Positions 51,753 to 60,484 of a DNA stretch of 64,000 nt are shown one piece after another. The notes under the pieces are model-generated. The model was not told the origin of the DNA, made no database searches, and worked only from the letters and a program-made list of their open reading frames with translations. This DNA is from Afipia sp. 64-13 (GTDB taxonomy: Bacteria; Pseudomonadota; Alphaproteobacteria; Rhizobiales; Xanthobacteraceae), in assembly GCA_001897755.1 (NCBI GenBank), contig MKUJ01000005.1:83372-147371 (forward strand). The letters are read 5' to 3'. Every line of letters begins with the position of its first letter. The stretch's first letter is position 1. The translations under genes were made by a program, and so were the position numbers.

Positions 51753-53156
51753 ATGCTCGACGGAATCAGCGCCATCGATCTGGCCCGTGCGCAATTCGCG
51801 TTCACGATGTCGTTCCACATCATCTTTCCCGCTTTTTCCATCGGCCTCGCAAGCTACCTCGCCGTGCTGGAAGCACTCTGGCTGTGGACCGGGCGCGAGG
51901 TGTTCATCAACCTGTTCAATTACTGGCTGAAGATTTTCGCGGTGGCGTTCGGCATGGGCGTCGTCTCCGGCATCGTGATGTCGTACCAGTTCGGCACCAA
52001 CTGGGCGGTGTTCGCCGACAAGACCGGGCCGGTGATCGGGCCTTTGATGGCCTATGAAGTGCTGACCGCCTTCTTCCTCGAGGCCGGCTTTCTCGGCGTC
52101 ATGCTGTTCGGACTGAAGCGCGTCGGCCCGCGCCTGCATTTCGTCGCGACGCTGATGGTGGCGATCGGCACGCTGATCTCCGCGTTCTGGATCCTGTCGG
52201 CGAATTCCTGGATGCAGACGCCGGCCGGCTACGCGATGAATTCCGCCGGACAGTTCGTCGCCGCCGACTGGTGGAAGGTGATCTTCAACCCGTCCTTCCC
52301 CTATCGCCTCGTGCACATGGTGCTCGCCGCCTATCTCACCACCGCGTTCGTGGTTGGCGGCGTCGGCGCCTGGCACCTCTTGCGCGACTCCACCCGCGAA
52401 GGGCCGCGCGTGATGTTCTCGATGGCGATGTGGATGGCGGCGCTGGTCGCGCCGATCCAGATCTTCGCCGGCGACGCGCACGGCCTCAACACGCTGGAGC
52501 ACCAGCCCGCCAAGGTGATGGCGATGGAAGGCCACTTCCAGAGCCATCCCGACGGCGCGCCGCTGATCCTGTTCGGCTGGCCCGACCAGAGCGCCGCCGA
52601 GGTCAAATACGCGATCCAGATTCCGAAAGCCTCCTCGCTGATCCTCAAGCACTCGCCCGATGCGCCGCTCGCCGGTCTCCAGACCGTGCCGCGCGACAAC
52701 TGGCCGAACGTGCCGCTGGTGTTCTGGGCGTTCCGCATCATGGTCGGCATCGGCTTTCTGATGCTCGGCATCGGCCTCGTCAGCCTGCTGGCGCGCTGGC
52801 GCGGCACGCTCTATCGCTGGCGCTCGCTGCATCTCTACGCGCTCGCGATGTCGCCGGCCGGCTTCGTCGCCGTGCTCGCCGGCTGGACCACCACCGAGGC
52901 CGGCCGCCAGCCATTCACGGTGTGGGGCCTGCTGCGCACCGCCGACTCGGCCTCGCCGCTGGCGACGCCTGCGGTCGCCTCCTCGCTGCTCGCGTTCGTC
53001 ATCGTCTATTTCATCGTCTTCTCGATGGGCGTGCTCTACATCCTGCGGCTGATGGCGCAGCCGCCGCATCACGGCGAGGAAGGGCCGCGCGTCGATATTC
53101 CCGCGCGTGCCGCCGGCATCACGCCGGCCGCCGCCACCGCATCGGGGCGACACTGA
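51753..53156 (+). CDS. cioA: Cytochrome bd-type ubiquinol oxidase subunit I (CioA type)
   Basis: 467 residues with about nine membrane segments. Haem ligand and quinol features include the early His in TMSFHIIFPAFSIG, GGVGAWHLLRD, RLVHMVLAAYLTT and the GRQPF motif (TEAGRQPFTVWG). The Q-loop is short compared with E. coli CydA, which places it with the cyanide-insensitive oxidase group. It reduces oxygen with high affinity without pumping protons. It is followed one base later by subunit II. Confidence 0.92.
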   Translation: MLDGISAIDLARAQFAFTMSFHIIFPAFSIGLASYLAVLEALWLWTGREVFINLFNYWLKIFAVAFGMGVVSGIVMSYQFGTNWAVFADKTGPVIGPLMAYEVLTAFFLEAGFLGVMLFGLKRVGPRLHFVATLMVAIGTLISAFWILSANSWMQTPAGYAMNSAGQFVAADWWKVIFNPSFPYRLVHMVLAAYLTTAFVVGGVGAWHLLRDSTREGPRVMFSMAMWMAALVAPIQIFAGDAHGLNTLEHQPAKVMAMEGHFQSHPDGAPLILFGWPDQSAAEVKYAIQIPKASSLILKHSPDAPLAGLQTVPRDNWPNVPLVFWAFRIMVGIGFLMLGIGLVSLLARWRGTLYRWRSLHLYALAMSPAGFVAVLAGWTTTEAGRQPFTVWGLLRTADSASPLATPAVASSLLAFVIVYFIVFSMGVLYILRLMAQPPHHGEEGPRVDIPARAAGITPAAATASGRH

Positions 53157-53157
53157 C

Positions 53158-54168
53158 ATGACCGGCACCATCGACATCGCCATGATCTGGGCCGTCATCA
53201 TCGCCTTCGCGGTGTTCATGTATGTGGTGATGGACGGCTTCGACCTCGGCCTCGGCATGCTGTTCCCGCTGTTTCCGGACAAGGAAGACCGCGACCTGAT
53301 GATGAATTCGGTCGCGCCGGTGTGGGACGGCAACGAGACCTGGCTGGTGCTCGGCGGCGGCGGACTGATGGCGGCGTTTCCGCTGGCCTATGCGATCCTG
53401 ATGCCGGCGCTCTACACGCCGATGATCGCGATGCTGATCGGCCTGATCTTCCGCGGCGTCGCCTTCGAATTCCGCTGGCGCTCACCGCACGAACGCAGCC
53501 GCTGGGACATCGCCTTCGCCGGCGGCTCGCTGATCGCGGCGCTGGCGCAAGGCATCGCGCTCGGCGCCATCCTGCAGGGCGTGCATGTCGAGGGCCGGCA
53601 TTATGCCGGCGGCTGGTGGGACTGGCTGACGCCATTCAGCGTCCTGACGGGACTGTCGGTGGTGGCGGGCTATAGCCTGCTCGGCGCGACCTGGCTGGTG
53701 ATGAAGACGAAGGGCGCGCTGCGTGAGCGCGCCTATCATCTGAGCTGGCGGCTGCTGTTCGCGACGCTCGCCGCGATCGGCGCGGTCAGCCTCGCCACGC
53801 CGTTCCTGCAAAACGGCTATGCAGAGCGCTGGTTCGCCTGGCCGCGCGTGATGCTGACGGCGCAGGTGCCGCTCGCCGTCGCGATCGTCACCGCGCTGCT
53901 GATGGTGAACCTGAAGAACCGCCACGACCGCCGGCCGTTCTTCCTCACGCTGCTGTTGTTCGGATTGTGCTATGCCGGGCTCGGCGTCAGCATGTGGCCG
54001 CATATCGTACCGAACAGCGTGACGATCTGGCAGGCCGCCGCGCCCGACAACAGCCTGTATTTCATGATCTTCGGCGTCGCCGTGCTGGTGCCGCTGATCC
54101 TGGCCTATACCGGCTGGGCCTATTGGGTGTTCCGCGGCAAGGTCGAGCCCGGCAGCGGCTATCACTGA
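53158..54168 (+). CDS. cioB: Cytochrome bd-type ubiquinol oxidase subunit II (CioB type)
   Basis: 336 residues from MTGTIDIAMIWAVIIAF, with eight or nine membrane segments. CydB-family parts are FMYVVMDGFDLGLGMLFPL, NSVAPVWDGNETWLVLGGGG, and YAILMPALYTPMIAMLIGLIFRGVAFEFR. It supports the haem-bearing subunit I. The ATG is one base after the cioA stop, and its own stop overlaps the start of the DUF2474 gene. Confidence 0.95.
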   Translation: MTGTIDIAMIWAVIIAFAVFMYVVMDGFDLGLGMLFPLFPDKEDRDLMMNSVAPVWDGNETWLVLGGGGLMAAFPLAYAILMPALYTPMIAMLIGLIFRGVAFEFRWRSPHERSRWDIAFAGGSLIAALAQGIALGAILQGVHVEGRHYAGGWWDWLTPFSVLTGLSVVAGYSLLGATWLVMKTKGALRERAYHLSWRLLFATLAAIGAVSLATPFLQNGYAERWFAWPRVMLTAQVPLAVAIVTALLMVNLKNRHDRRPFFLTLLLFGLCYAGLGVSMWPHIVPNSVTIWQAAAPDNSLYFMIFGVAVLVPLILAYTGWAYWVFRGKVEPGSGYH

Positions 54169-54299
54169 TGGCGCCGCCCGATCCGGCGCCGCGCTCGCTC
54201 GCAACACGTCTCATCTGGTTCGTGGCGCTGTGGGCCGGCGGCGTCGGGACAGTTGTCATCATTTCCTATTTGCTGCGCTGGTGGATCGCCCCGCATTGA
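54168..54299 (+). CDS. DUF2474 family small subunit of bd oxidase (CydX-like)
   Basis: 43 residues with one membrane segment (LIWFVALWAGGVGTVVIISYLL) and a basic N-terminus. The TGATG overlap with cioB shows coupled translation. Small proteins of this family follow CioAB in many proteobacteria and are thought to stabilise the oxidase in the way CydX does. The open frame could be missed because it is short. Confidence 0.85.
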   Translation: MAPPDPAPRSLATRLIWFVALWAGGVGTVVIISYLLRWWIAPH

Positions 54300-54383
54300 A
54301 TACCCGCTCGGGCGCTCCGGACACCTTGTCAGCGGCGGACGGCTCGGCTTTGATGTGCGTCCGGACCAACGCAGGAATTCGAC

Positions 54384-54980
54384 ATGCTTCATGCCCGACT
54401 GACCGCTCTGGCGATCCTGATCGCGACCGCCGTGATCGGCATGGCGCCGCAGGCCCTCGCTCAGGGACGGGAGATGAACATCGCCGATCAGCCCGGCTAC
54501 ATTCCGCCCGACGAAGAACTGCCGCCGGAATTCAAGCGCACCGCGGTGCTGTACCGCACCACCGAGGCGCCGGGCACCATCATCGTGCACACTTCCGAGC
54601 GCTACCTCTATGTCGTGCAGGGAGGCGGCCGCGCGCTGCGCTACGGCATCGGGGTCGGCCGCGAGGGCTTTCAGTGGCAGGGCCTCCTGAAAATCTCGCG
54701 CAAGCAGGAATGGCCCGACTGGACCCCGCCGCCGGAGATGATCGCGCGCCAGCCTTATCTGCCGCGCTTCATGGCGGGCGGGCCGGGCAATCCGATGGGC
54801 GCGCGTGCGCTTTATCTCGGCGCCACCGTCTACCGCATTCACGGCACCAACCAGCCGCAGACCATCGGCAGCGCCGTGTCCTCCGGCTGTTTCCGCCTGG
54901 TCAATGCCGACATCATCGATCTCTACGAGCGCATTCCGGTCGGCACCAAGGTGATCGTGCGACAGAAGCCGGAAATCTGA
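54384..54980 (+). CDS. Periplasmic L,D-transpeptidase (YkuD domain)
   Basis: 198 residues with a signal peptide (LTALAILIATAVIGMAPQALA). The catalytic YkuD motif is complete: HGTNQPQTIG (His153) and SSGCFRL (Cys169). It would form 3-3 crosslinks in peptidoglycan or attach proteins to it, a common activity in rhizobial cell walls. It is a single gene between the oxidase operon and a solute-binding protein gene. Confidence 0.92.
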   Translation: MLHARLTALAILIATAVIGMAPQALAQGREMNIADQPGYIPPDEELPPEFKRTAVLYRTTEAPGTIIVHTSERYLYVVQGGGRALRYGIGVGREGFQWQGLLKISRKQEWPDWTPPPEMIARQPYLPRFMAGGPGNPMGARALYLGATVYRIHGTNQPQTIGSAVSSGCFRLVNADIIDLYERIPVGTKVIVRQKPEI

Positions 54981-55048
54981 GCGGCCGCTCCTCGCGGGAT
55001 CATCCCACGCTTTCGTTTTTCCCTTTCATGGATTGATGGATATCGCTG

Positions 55049-56098
55049 ATGGCACTCTTTTCGCGCACCTTCCGGAACGGACTCCTGCTGGGATCGGCGA
55101 TCGCCATCGCCGTCGCGGCCGCCGCCATCACCTATGAGCGTTACGACACCCAGACGCTGAAACGCACCTTGCGGCGCGGCGCGGTGCTGTGCGGCGTCAA
55201 CACCGGCCTGCCCGGCTTCTCCAACCACGACGCGAGCGGCAACTGGTCGGGTTTCGATGTCGATCTGTGCCGCGCGGTTGCCGCCGCGATCTTCAACGAT
55301 CCGTCGAAGGTGCAGTTCGTGCCGCTCGACGCCAGCGAACGCTTCCGCGAATTGCAGAAGCGCAAGATCGATATCCTGGCCCGCAACTCGACCTGGAGCA
55401 TGTCGCGCGAGACCGACTACCAGCTCAACTTCGCCGCGGTGTCCTATTATGACGGCCAGGGGTTCATGCTGCGCAAGGCGCGCAATATCGACTCCGCGCT
55501 CGAGCTCGAGGGCAGCCGGGTCTGCGTGCAGGCCGGCACCACGACGCAGCTCAACCTCGCCGACTATTTCCGCGCCAACAACGTCAAGTATCAGGAGGCC
55601 AATTTCGGCAAGCTCGACGAAGTGGTCGCCGCCTACGACTCGGAGAAATGCGACGTGCTGACCGCCGACGTCTCACAGCTTTATGCGCTGCGTCAGCGCC
55701 TCGCCAAGCCGGACGACCATGCGATCCTGCCGGACGTGATCTCCAAGGAGCCGCTCGCGCCGGTGGTGCGCCAGCGCGACGACGACTGGCTGCTGATCGT
55801 GAAATGGACGGTCTATGCCATGCTCAACGCAGAGGAGCTCGGCGTCAGCTCCAAGAACATCGACGAAGCGCTGAAATCCAAGAAGCCCGACGTGATGCGT
55901 CTGGTCGGGACCGAGGGCGCCTATGGCGAGGAACTTGGTCTCACCCGCGACTGGGCGGCGCGCATCATCCGCCATGTCGGCAATTACGGCGAGGTCTACG
56001 ACCGCAATGTCGGCGCCGGCTCCAAGCTTGCGATCCCGCGCGGCCTCAACCAACTCTGGAACGCCGGCGGCATCCAGTACGCGCCGCCGATCCGGTAA
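55049..56098 (+). CDS. General amino-acid-type solute-binding protein (AapJ/BztA-like)
   Basis: 349 residues with a signal/anchor (GLLLGSAIAIAVAAAAITY). The family 3 binding fold is shown by VLCGVNTGLPGFSNHDASG, WSGFDVDLCRAVAAAIF, DILARNSTWSMSRET and GLTRDWAARIIRHVGNYGE, typical of the AapJ group of general L-amino-acid binding proteins. No permease or ATPase genes follow; the neighbours are an L,D-transpeptidase and a VOC protein. The receptor therefore either serves a transporter encoded elsewhere or has a separate role. Confidence 0.88.
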   Translation: MALFSRTFRNGLLLGSAIAIAVAAAAITYERYDTQTLKRTLRRGAVLCGVNTGLPGFSNHDASGNWSGFDVDLCRAVAAAIFNDPSKVQFVPLDASERFRELQKRKIDILARNSTWSMSRETDYQLNFAAVSYYDGQGFMLRKARNIDSALELEGSRVCVQAGTTTQLNLADYFRANNVKYQEANFGKLDEVVAAYDSEKCDVLTADVSQLYALRQRLAKPDDHAILPDVISKEPLAPVVRQRDDDWLLIVKWTVYAMLNAEELGVSSKNIDEALKSKKPDVMRLVGTEGAYGEELGLTRDWAARIIRHVGNYGEVYDRNVGAGSKLAIPRGLNQLWNAGGIQYAPPIR

Positions 56099-56110
56099 GG
56101 ACGTGCGAGC

Positions 56111-56617
56111 TTGAGCGATCACGCCTCATCGCCGCGTCCCGTGCCGCCCGGCACGCGGATCGGCCATGTTCATCTGAAAGTCGCCGATCTCGAACGCGCG
56201 CTCGGCTTTTACTGCGGCGTGCTCGGTTTCGAGATCATGCAGCGGATGGGCGATCAGGCGGCGTTCATCTCGGCCGGCGGCTATCATCACCATATCGGGC
56301 TCAACACCTGGCAGAGCAAAGGCGGCCATCCGCCCGCGCCGGGCACCACCGGGCTGTTTCACACCGCGATCCTCTATCCGACCCGCGCTGCGTTGGCCGA
56401 CGCGTTGCGTCGGTTGATCGAGGCCGGCATCGCGCTCGATGGCGCGAGCGATCACGGTGTCAGCGAGGCGCTGTATCTGCGCGATCCCGACGACAACGGT
56501 GTCGAGCTTTATCGCGACCGGCCGCAGAGCGAGTGGCCACGCAACCCAGACGGCTCGCTGGCAATGACTACGCGGCGCCTCGATCTCGACGACTTGCTGG
56601 CGGCGCGCGTGTCGTAA
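56111..56617 (+). CDS. VOC family protein (extradiol-dioxygenase/glyoxalase fold)
   Basis: 168 residues from a TTG at 56111, with AAGGAC about eight bases upstream. Metal-ligand positions of a vicinal oxygen chelate domain are visible as GHVHLKVADLERALGFY, YHHHIGLNTW and DNGVELYRDRP. Its length and the second-half RAALADALRRLIEAG resemble CatE-type catechol dioxygenases or related enzymes. The substrate is unknown. It follows the solute-binding protein gene by 12 bases and may share its transcript. Confidence 0.85.
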   Translation: MSDHASSPRPVPPGTRIGHVHLKVADLERALGFYCGVLGFEIMQRMGDQAAFISAGGYHHHIGLNTWQSKGGHPPAPGTTGLFHTAILYPTRAALADALRRLIEAGIALDGASDHGVSEALYLRDPDDNGVELYRDRPQSEWPRNPDGSLAMTTRRLDLDDLLAARVS

Positions 56618-56623
56618 GGATTT

Positions 56624-56715
56624 CCGTCATTGCGAGGAGCGTCAGCGACGAAGCAATCCAGCTTCTGTTCTGCTGCACCGATGTCCGGATTGCTTCGCTT
56701 CGCTCGCAATGACGG
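56624..56715. repeat. Inward family A pair without cargo
   Basis: CCGTCATTGCGAGGAGCGTC...CAATCCAG (56624-56661) faces CCGGATTGCTTCGC...GCAATGACGG (56685-56715), with only 23 bases between. It is the simplest version of the arrangement that holds family B at 3781 and 19563 and a GIY-YIG gene at 37876. Confidence 0.85.
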
Positions 56716-56753
56716 TTTGATGGCGGGCCGGACGTAAAGATGCCGTTCGATCT

Positions 56754-56843
56754 CGTCATGCCCGGCCTTGTGCCGGGCATCCACGTCTTCACATCACGGT
56801 CGTCATAAAAACGTGGATGGCCGGGTCAAGCCCGGCCATGACG
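56754..56843. repeat. Family D element, short form
   Basis: CGTCATGCCCGGCCTTGTGC opens and GGTCAAGCCCGGCCATGACG closes the element, with CATCCACGT / ACGTGGATG inside. It lies directly before the feoB stop and directly after the family A pair. Confidence 0.85.
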
Positions 56844-56867
56844 ACGGTGAGGTCTCGGACGGACGGC

Positions 56868-58751
56868 CTACCCCCAGCCCAGCGCCACGGCGATGTGGAA
56901 GGTGATGAAGGCCGCAAGGTAAGCCAGCGCCAGCATGTAGAAGAAGGTGATGAACATCCAGCGCCAGCCGCCGGTCTCGCGCCGGATCACCGCGAGCGTC
57001 GAGGCGCATTGCGGCGCGAAGATGAACCAGGCGAGAAACGCCAGCGCGGTGGCGAGACTCCAATTGCCGGCCAGCGCGCGGCCGATTTCCGCCGACGCCT
57101 CGTCGCCGCCGGCGATCGCGTACATGGTGCCCAATGATGCAACCGCGACCTCGCGCGCCGCCATGCCGGGGATCAGCGCGACGCTGATCTGCCAGTTGAA
57201 CCCGATCGGCGCCAGCACCGGCTCGATCCAGCGACCGATGATGGCGGCGAGGCTGTAATTGATGCCGGGCTCAGCCGCCCCCGCCGGCGGACGCGGGAAC
57301 GAGGCGAGGAACCAGATCACCACCATCATGGAAAAGATCGTGGTGCCGGCACGCTTGAGGAACGCCATCACCCGCGCATAGAGCGCGATCGCGACGCTGC
57401 GCAGTTGCGGCAGCTTGTAATCCGGCAGTTCCAGCATGAAGGGCGGCGTCGCGCTCTCGCGCCAGAAGAAATGATTGGCGACGAACGACACCGCGAGCGC
57501 GCTGGCGATGCCGATGGCGTAGAGCCCGAACATCACCAGGCCCTGCAAACCGATCGGCCCCCATACCTTCTCGTCGGGCACGAAGGCCGAGATGATCAGC
57601 GTGTAGACCGGAATCCGCGCCGAGCAGGTCATCAGCGGCGCCACCATGATGGTGGTCAGCCGGTCGCGGCGGTTATCGATCACCCGTGTCGCCATGATGC
57701 CGGGAATGGCGCAGGCGAAGCTCGACAGCAGCGGAATGAAAGCGCGGCCGTGCAATCCCGCGCCGCCCATGACGCGGTCCATCAGGAACGCGGCACGCGC
57801 CATGTAGCCGAGATCTTCCAAGAGCAGGATGAACAAAAACAGGATCATGATCTGCGGCAGGAAGACGATGACGCTGCCGACGCCGGCGATCACGCCCTTC
57901 TGCAGGAAGCTTTGCAGCAGCCCGTCCGGCAGCACCGCCTGCACGCCACTGCCGAGCAGGCCGAAACCGGCGGAGATCAATTCCATCAGCGGCTGCGCCC
58001 AAGCGAACACCGCCTGGAACATGACGAACAGCACCAGCAGCAGGATGGCGAGGCCGGCGACCGGATGCAGCAGAACCGCGTCGATGCGGCCGGTCAGCGT
58101 GTCGGGACGCGCCGGTTCGCTGACCGCGGCCTTGATGACGCGATCCGCCTCGCGCTGCGCGGCGCGCAGATCGGCGATGCTCGGCGTGCTCCAGTTGCTT
58201 TCGCCGGCCGAGCCGGCGGCGCTGGCGGCCAGTTCGTCGATCCGGCGCAAGAGATCCTCGGTGCCGCCCCGGCGCACCGCGGTCGATGTCACCACCGGAA
58301 TGCCGAGTTCGGCGGACAGCCGCTCCAGATCGATCTCGATGCCGCGGCGGCGGGCGATGTCGATCATGTTGAGGATCAGCAACATCGGCCGGCCGGCACG
58401 CTTGAGCTCGGTGACGAGGCGCAGCGCCACCCGCAGATTGGTGGCGTCGGCGACGCAAAGCAGCAGATCGGGCGGCACTTCGCTGGCGACGCGGCCGAGC
58501 ACCATGTCGCGCGTCACCTCCTCATCGGGGCTGCGCCCGCGCAGCGAATAGGTGCCCGGCAGATCGATCAGTTCGATGCGATGGCCCGACAGCGTCAGAA
58601 ACGCGCCGGTCTTGCGCTCGACGGTGACGCCGGGATAGTTCGCGACCTTCTGCCGGCTGCCGGTCAGCGCGTTGAACAGAGCGGTCTTGCCGCTGTTGGG
58701 CGTTCCGACCAGAGCGAAGCGCCACGCCCGGCCTTCGGTGATGCTCGTCAT
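56868..58751 (-). CDS. feoB: Ferrous iron transport protein FeoB
   Basis: 627 residues. The N-terminal G domain has G1 GTPNSGKT (16-23), G3 DLPGTYSL, and G4-like NMID in LILNMIDIARRRGIEI. The membrane part has paired gate segments with LLSSFACAIPGIMATRVI and PQCASTLAVIRRETGG and a full set of hydrophobic segments. It is shorter than E. coli FeoB (773) and lacks a long C-terminal tail. It imports Fe2+. It follows feoA by 11 bases. Confidence 0.95.
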   Translation of the reverse strand: MTSITEGRAWRFALVGTPNSGKTALFNALTGSRQKVANYPGVTVERKTGAFLTLSGHRIELIDLPGTYSLRGRSPDEEVTRDMVLGRVASEVPPDLLLCVADATNLRVALRLVTELKRAGRPMLLILNMIDIARRRGIEIDLERLSAELGIPVVTSTAVRRGGTEDLLRRIDELAASAAGSAGESNWSTPSIADLRAAQREADRVIKAAVSEPARPDTLTGRIDAVLLHPVAGLAILLLVLFVMFQAVFAWAQPLMELISAGFGLLGSGVQAVLPDGLLQSFLQKGVIAGVGSVIVFLPQIMILFLFILLLEDLGYMARAAFLMDRVMGGAGLHGRAFIPLLSSFACAIPGIMATRVIDNRRDRLTTIMVAPLMTCSARIPVYTLIISAFVPDEKVWGPIGLQGLVMFGLYAIGIASALAVSFVANHFFWRESATPPFMLELPDYKLPQLRSVAIALYARVMAFLKRAGTTIFSMMVVIWFLASFPRPPAGAAEPGINYSLAAIIGRWIEPVLAPIGFNWQISVALIPGMAAREVAVASLGTMYAIAGGDEASAEIGRALAGNWSLATALAFLAWFIFAPQCASTLAVIRRETGGWRWMFITFFYMLALAYLAAFITFHIAVALGWG

Positions 58752-58762
58752 GTCATCCCCGG

Positions 58763-59050
58763 TCAGACCACAAAGATCGCCATGGCTTCACGACGGCGCA
58801 GCGCGATGGTGGTGTTGTTGACCCGCACGGCGATCGGATCGCCGCCGACCGGCCCTTCATGCAGCACCTGCACCTGCGCGCCTTCGACAAAGCCGAACTC
58901 CAGCAGCCGCCGCTCTATCTCGGCGGCGGAGATGCCGTTGGAATAATCGCCGGTCACGGCGATGGCTTCGATCGTGCCGCGAAAGCCGCGCGGCGTCTCG
59001 CCCAGGCAGGTGCGGGCAGCGGAGTCCATCGGCTTGTGGTCGTCGCTCAT
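58763..59050 (-). CDS. feoA: Ferrous iron transport protein FeoA
   Basis: 95 residues from [15 protein letters not shown], preceded by GAAGGATCGAGAC. The SH3-like FeoA domain has [47 protein letters not shown] spacing ([19 protein letters not shown]). It activates FeoB from the cytoplasm. Two 23-bp dyads lie in the 100 bases ahead of it. The upstream start codon at 59086 is not needed. Confidence 0.94.
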   Translation of the reverse strand: MSDDHKPMDSAARTCLGETPRGFRGTIEAIAVTGDYSNGISAAEIERRLLEFGFVEGAQVQVLHEGPVGGDPIAVRVNNTTIALRRREAMAIFVV

Positions 59051-59093
59051 GTCTCGATCCTTCAAGACATCAACTGACCCATGCACCGCCCGC

Positions 59094-59116
59094 GATCAAG
59101 TCAATGACGCTTGATC
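59094..59116 (-). promoter_or_regulatory. Perfect dyad GATCAAG-N9-CTTGATC upstream of feoA
   Basis: GATCAAG (59094-59100) and CTTGATC (59110-59116) form perfect seven-base arms around nine bases. It lies 44 bases before the feoA start, between the gene and the iron-element-like dyad. It could be an operator or part of a leader hairpin. No regulator is known to me for this pattern. Confidence 0.4.
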
Positions 59117-59122
59117 CGCCAT

Positions 59123-59145
59123 CAGATTAGAACGTTTTTAATCTG
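59123..59145 (-). promoter_or_regulatory. Iron-control-element-like dyad upstream of feoA
   Basis: CAGATTAGAACGTTTTTAATCTG is a 23-bp palindrome with 9 of 11 positions paired, held here as arms CAGATTA / TAATCTG around GAACGTTTT. The core TTAGAA...TTTAA resembles the Irr-bound iron control element of rhizobia as I remember it. It shares 11 of 17 core bases with the dyad before exbB at 49427-49443. Confidence 0.5.
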
Positions 59146-59179
59146 AAAGGATTGGTTGGCCGCTTTCGAGCGCGGCGAT

Positions 59180-60349
59180 TTACGACGCCAGCGCCTTCAT
59201 CTCCCTGTAGAGATCGGATTTGCCCTCGAAGCCGATGCCCGGCAGATCCGGCATGGTGATGTGGCCGTTCTCGACCCGCACGCCGTCGGGGAAGCCGCCA
59301 TAGGGCTGGAACAGATCGGGGTAACTCTCATTGCCGCCAAGGCCGAGACCGGCCGCGATGTTGAGCGACATCTGATGGCCGCCATGCGGAATGCAGCGCG
59401 CCGGCGACCAGCCATGGGTGCGCAGCACCTCAAGCGTACGCAGATATTCGACCAGCCCGTAGGACAGCGCACAGTCGAACTGCAAATAGTCGCGGTCAGG
59501 ACGCATGCCGCCATAGCGGATCAGATTGCGCGCATCCTGATGGCTGAACAGGTTTTCGCCGGTCGCCATCGGGCCCGGATAGAATTCGGCCAGCGCCGCC
59601 TGCAACTGGAAATCCAGCGGATCGCCGACCTCCTCGTACCAGAACAGCGGATAATCACGCAGCATCTTGGCGTAGGCGATGCCGGTCTCCAGATCGAAGC
59701 GGCCATTGGCGTCGACCGCGAGCTGCGCCTGGCTGCCGATCTCCTTGAGCACCGCCTCGATGCGGATACGGTCCTCTTCCAGCGGCGCGCCGCCGATCTT
59801 CATCTTCACGACATTGTAGCCGCGGTCGAGATAGCCGCGCATCTCCGCGCGCAGCGCCGAATTGTCCTTGCCCGGATAATAATAGCCGCCCGCGGCATAG
59901 ACGAACACGCGCGGATTGGCCTCGCGCTTGTGCCGCTCGGCGAGCAAACGAAACAGCGGCTTGCCGGCGATCTTCGCCACCGCGTCCCACACCGCCATGT
60001 CGATGGTACCGACCGCGACCGAGCGCTCGCCATGGCCGCCCGGCTTCTCGTTGGTCATCAGCGTCGCCCACACTCTGTGCGGATCGAGATTGTCGCCGCT
60101 CGCATCGAGCAGCGATGCCGGATCGGCCTCCAGCACGCGCCGGGCGAAACGCTCGCGGATCAGGCCGCCCTGCCCGTAACGGCCGTTGGAATTGAAGCCG
60201 TAGCCGACCACGGTCTTGCCGTCGCGCACCACATTGGTGACCACCGCGACGAGGCTGGAGGTCATCTTGGAGAAATCGATATAGGCATTGCGGATCGGCG
60301 AGGCGATCGGCTTGGTGACTTCGCGGATATCGACGATGCGGACGGTCAT
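59180..60349 (-). CDS. tarD: D(-)-tartrate dehydratase, enolase superfamily
   Basis: 389 residues from MTVRIVDIREVTKPIASP. It follows the Bradyrhizobium tartrate dehydratase I remember almost throughout: VVKMKIGG gives the catalytic lysine pair Lys182/Lys184, metal ligands appear at VDANGRF (Asp213), FWYEEVGDP (Glu239) and TGENLF (Glu265), and PHGGHQM places His322. It dehydrates D-tartrate to oxaloacetate. No tartrate transporter is adjacent, so it is an isolated metabolic gene. An upstream in-frame start at 60457 would add 36 residues that are not conserved. Confidence 0.92.
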   Translation of the reverse strand: MTVRIVDIREVTKPIASPIRNAYIDFSKMTSSLVAVVTNVVRDGKTVVGYGFNSNGRYGQGGLIRERFARRVLEADPASLLDASGDNLDPHRVWATLMTNEKPGGHGERSVAVGTIDMAVWDAVAKIAGKPLFRLLAERHKREANPRVFVYAAGGYYYPGKDNSALRAEMRGYLDRGYNVVKMKIGGAPLEEDRIRIEAVLKEIGSQAQLAVDANGRFDLETGIAYAKMLRDYPLFWYEEVGDPLDFQLQAALAEFYPGPMATGENLFSHQDARNLIRYGGMRPDRDYLQFDCALSYGLVEYLRTLEVLRTHGWSPARCIPHGGHQMSLNIAAGLGLGGNESYPDLFQPYGGFPDGVRVENGHITMPDLPGIGFEGKSDLYREMKALAS

Positions 60350-60484
60350 GACAGGATTCCGGTGGGGGCTCTGGACGGGGTGCAATCTAGCGATAGCTGA
60401 TCGCGGCGCAATCCCGTAAAATGCAGAGCGCCCCACGGCCGCGACATCCCGCCTCATTCATGCGCGAGACCCGAAAATTTACCG

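Noticed and set aside
59156..60400. Plus-strand open frame of 414 codons
   Set aside because: It is the antisense shadow of tarD, whose catalytic residues are all in place.
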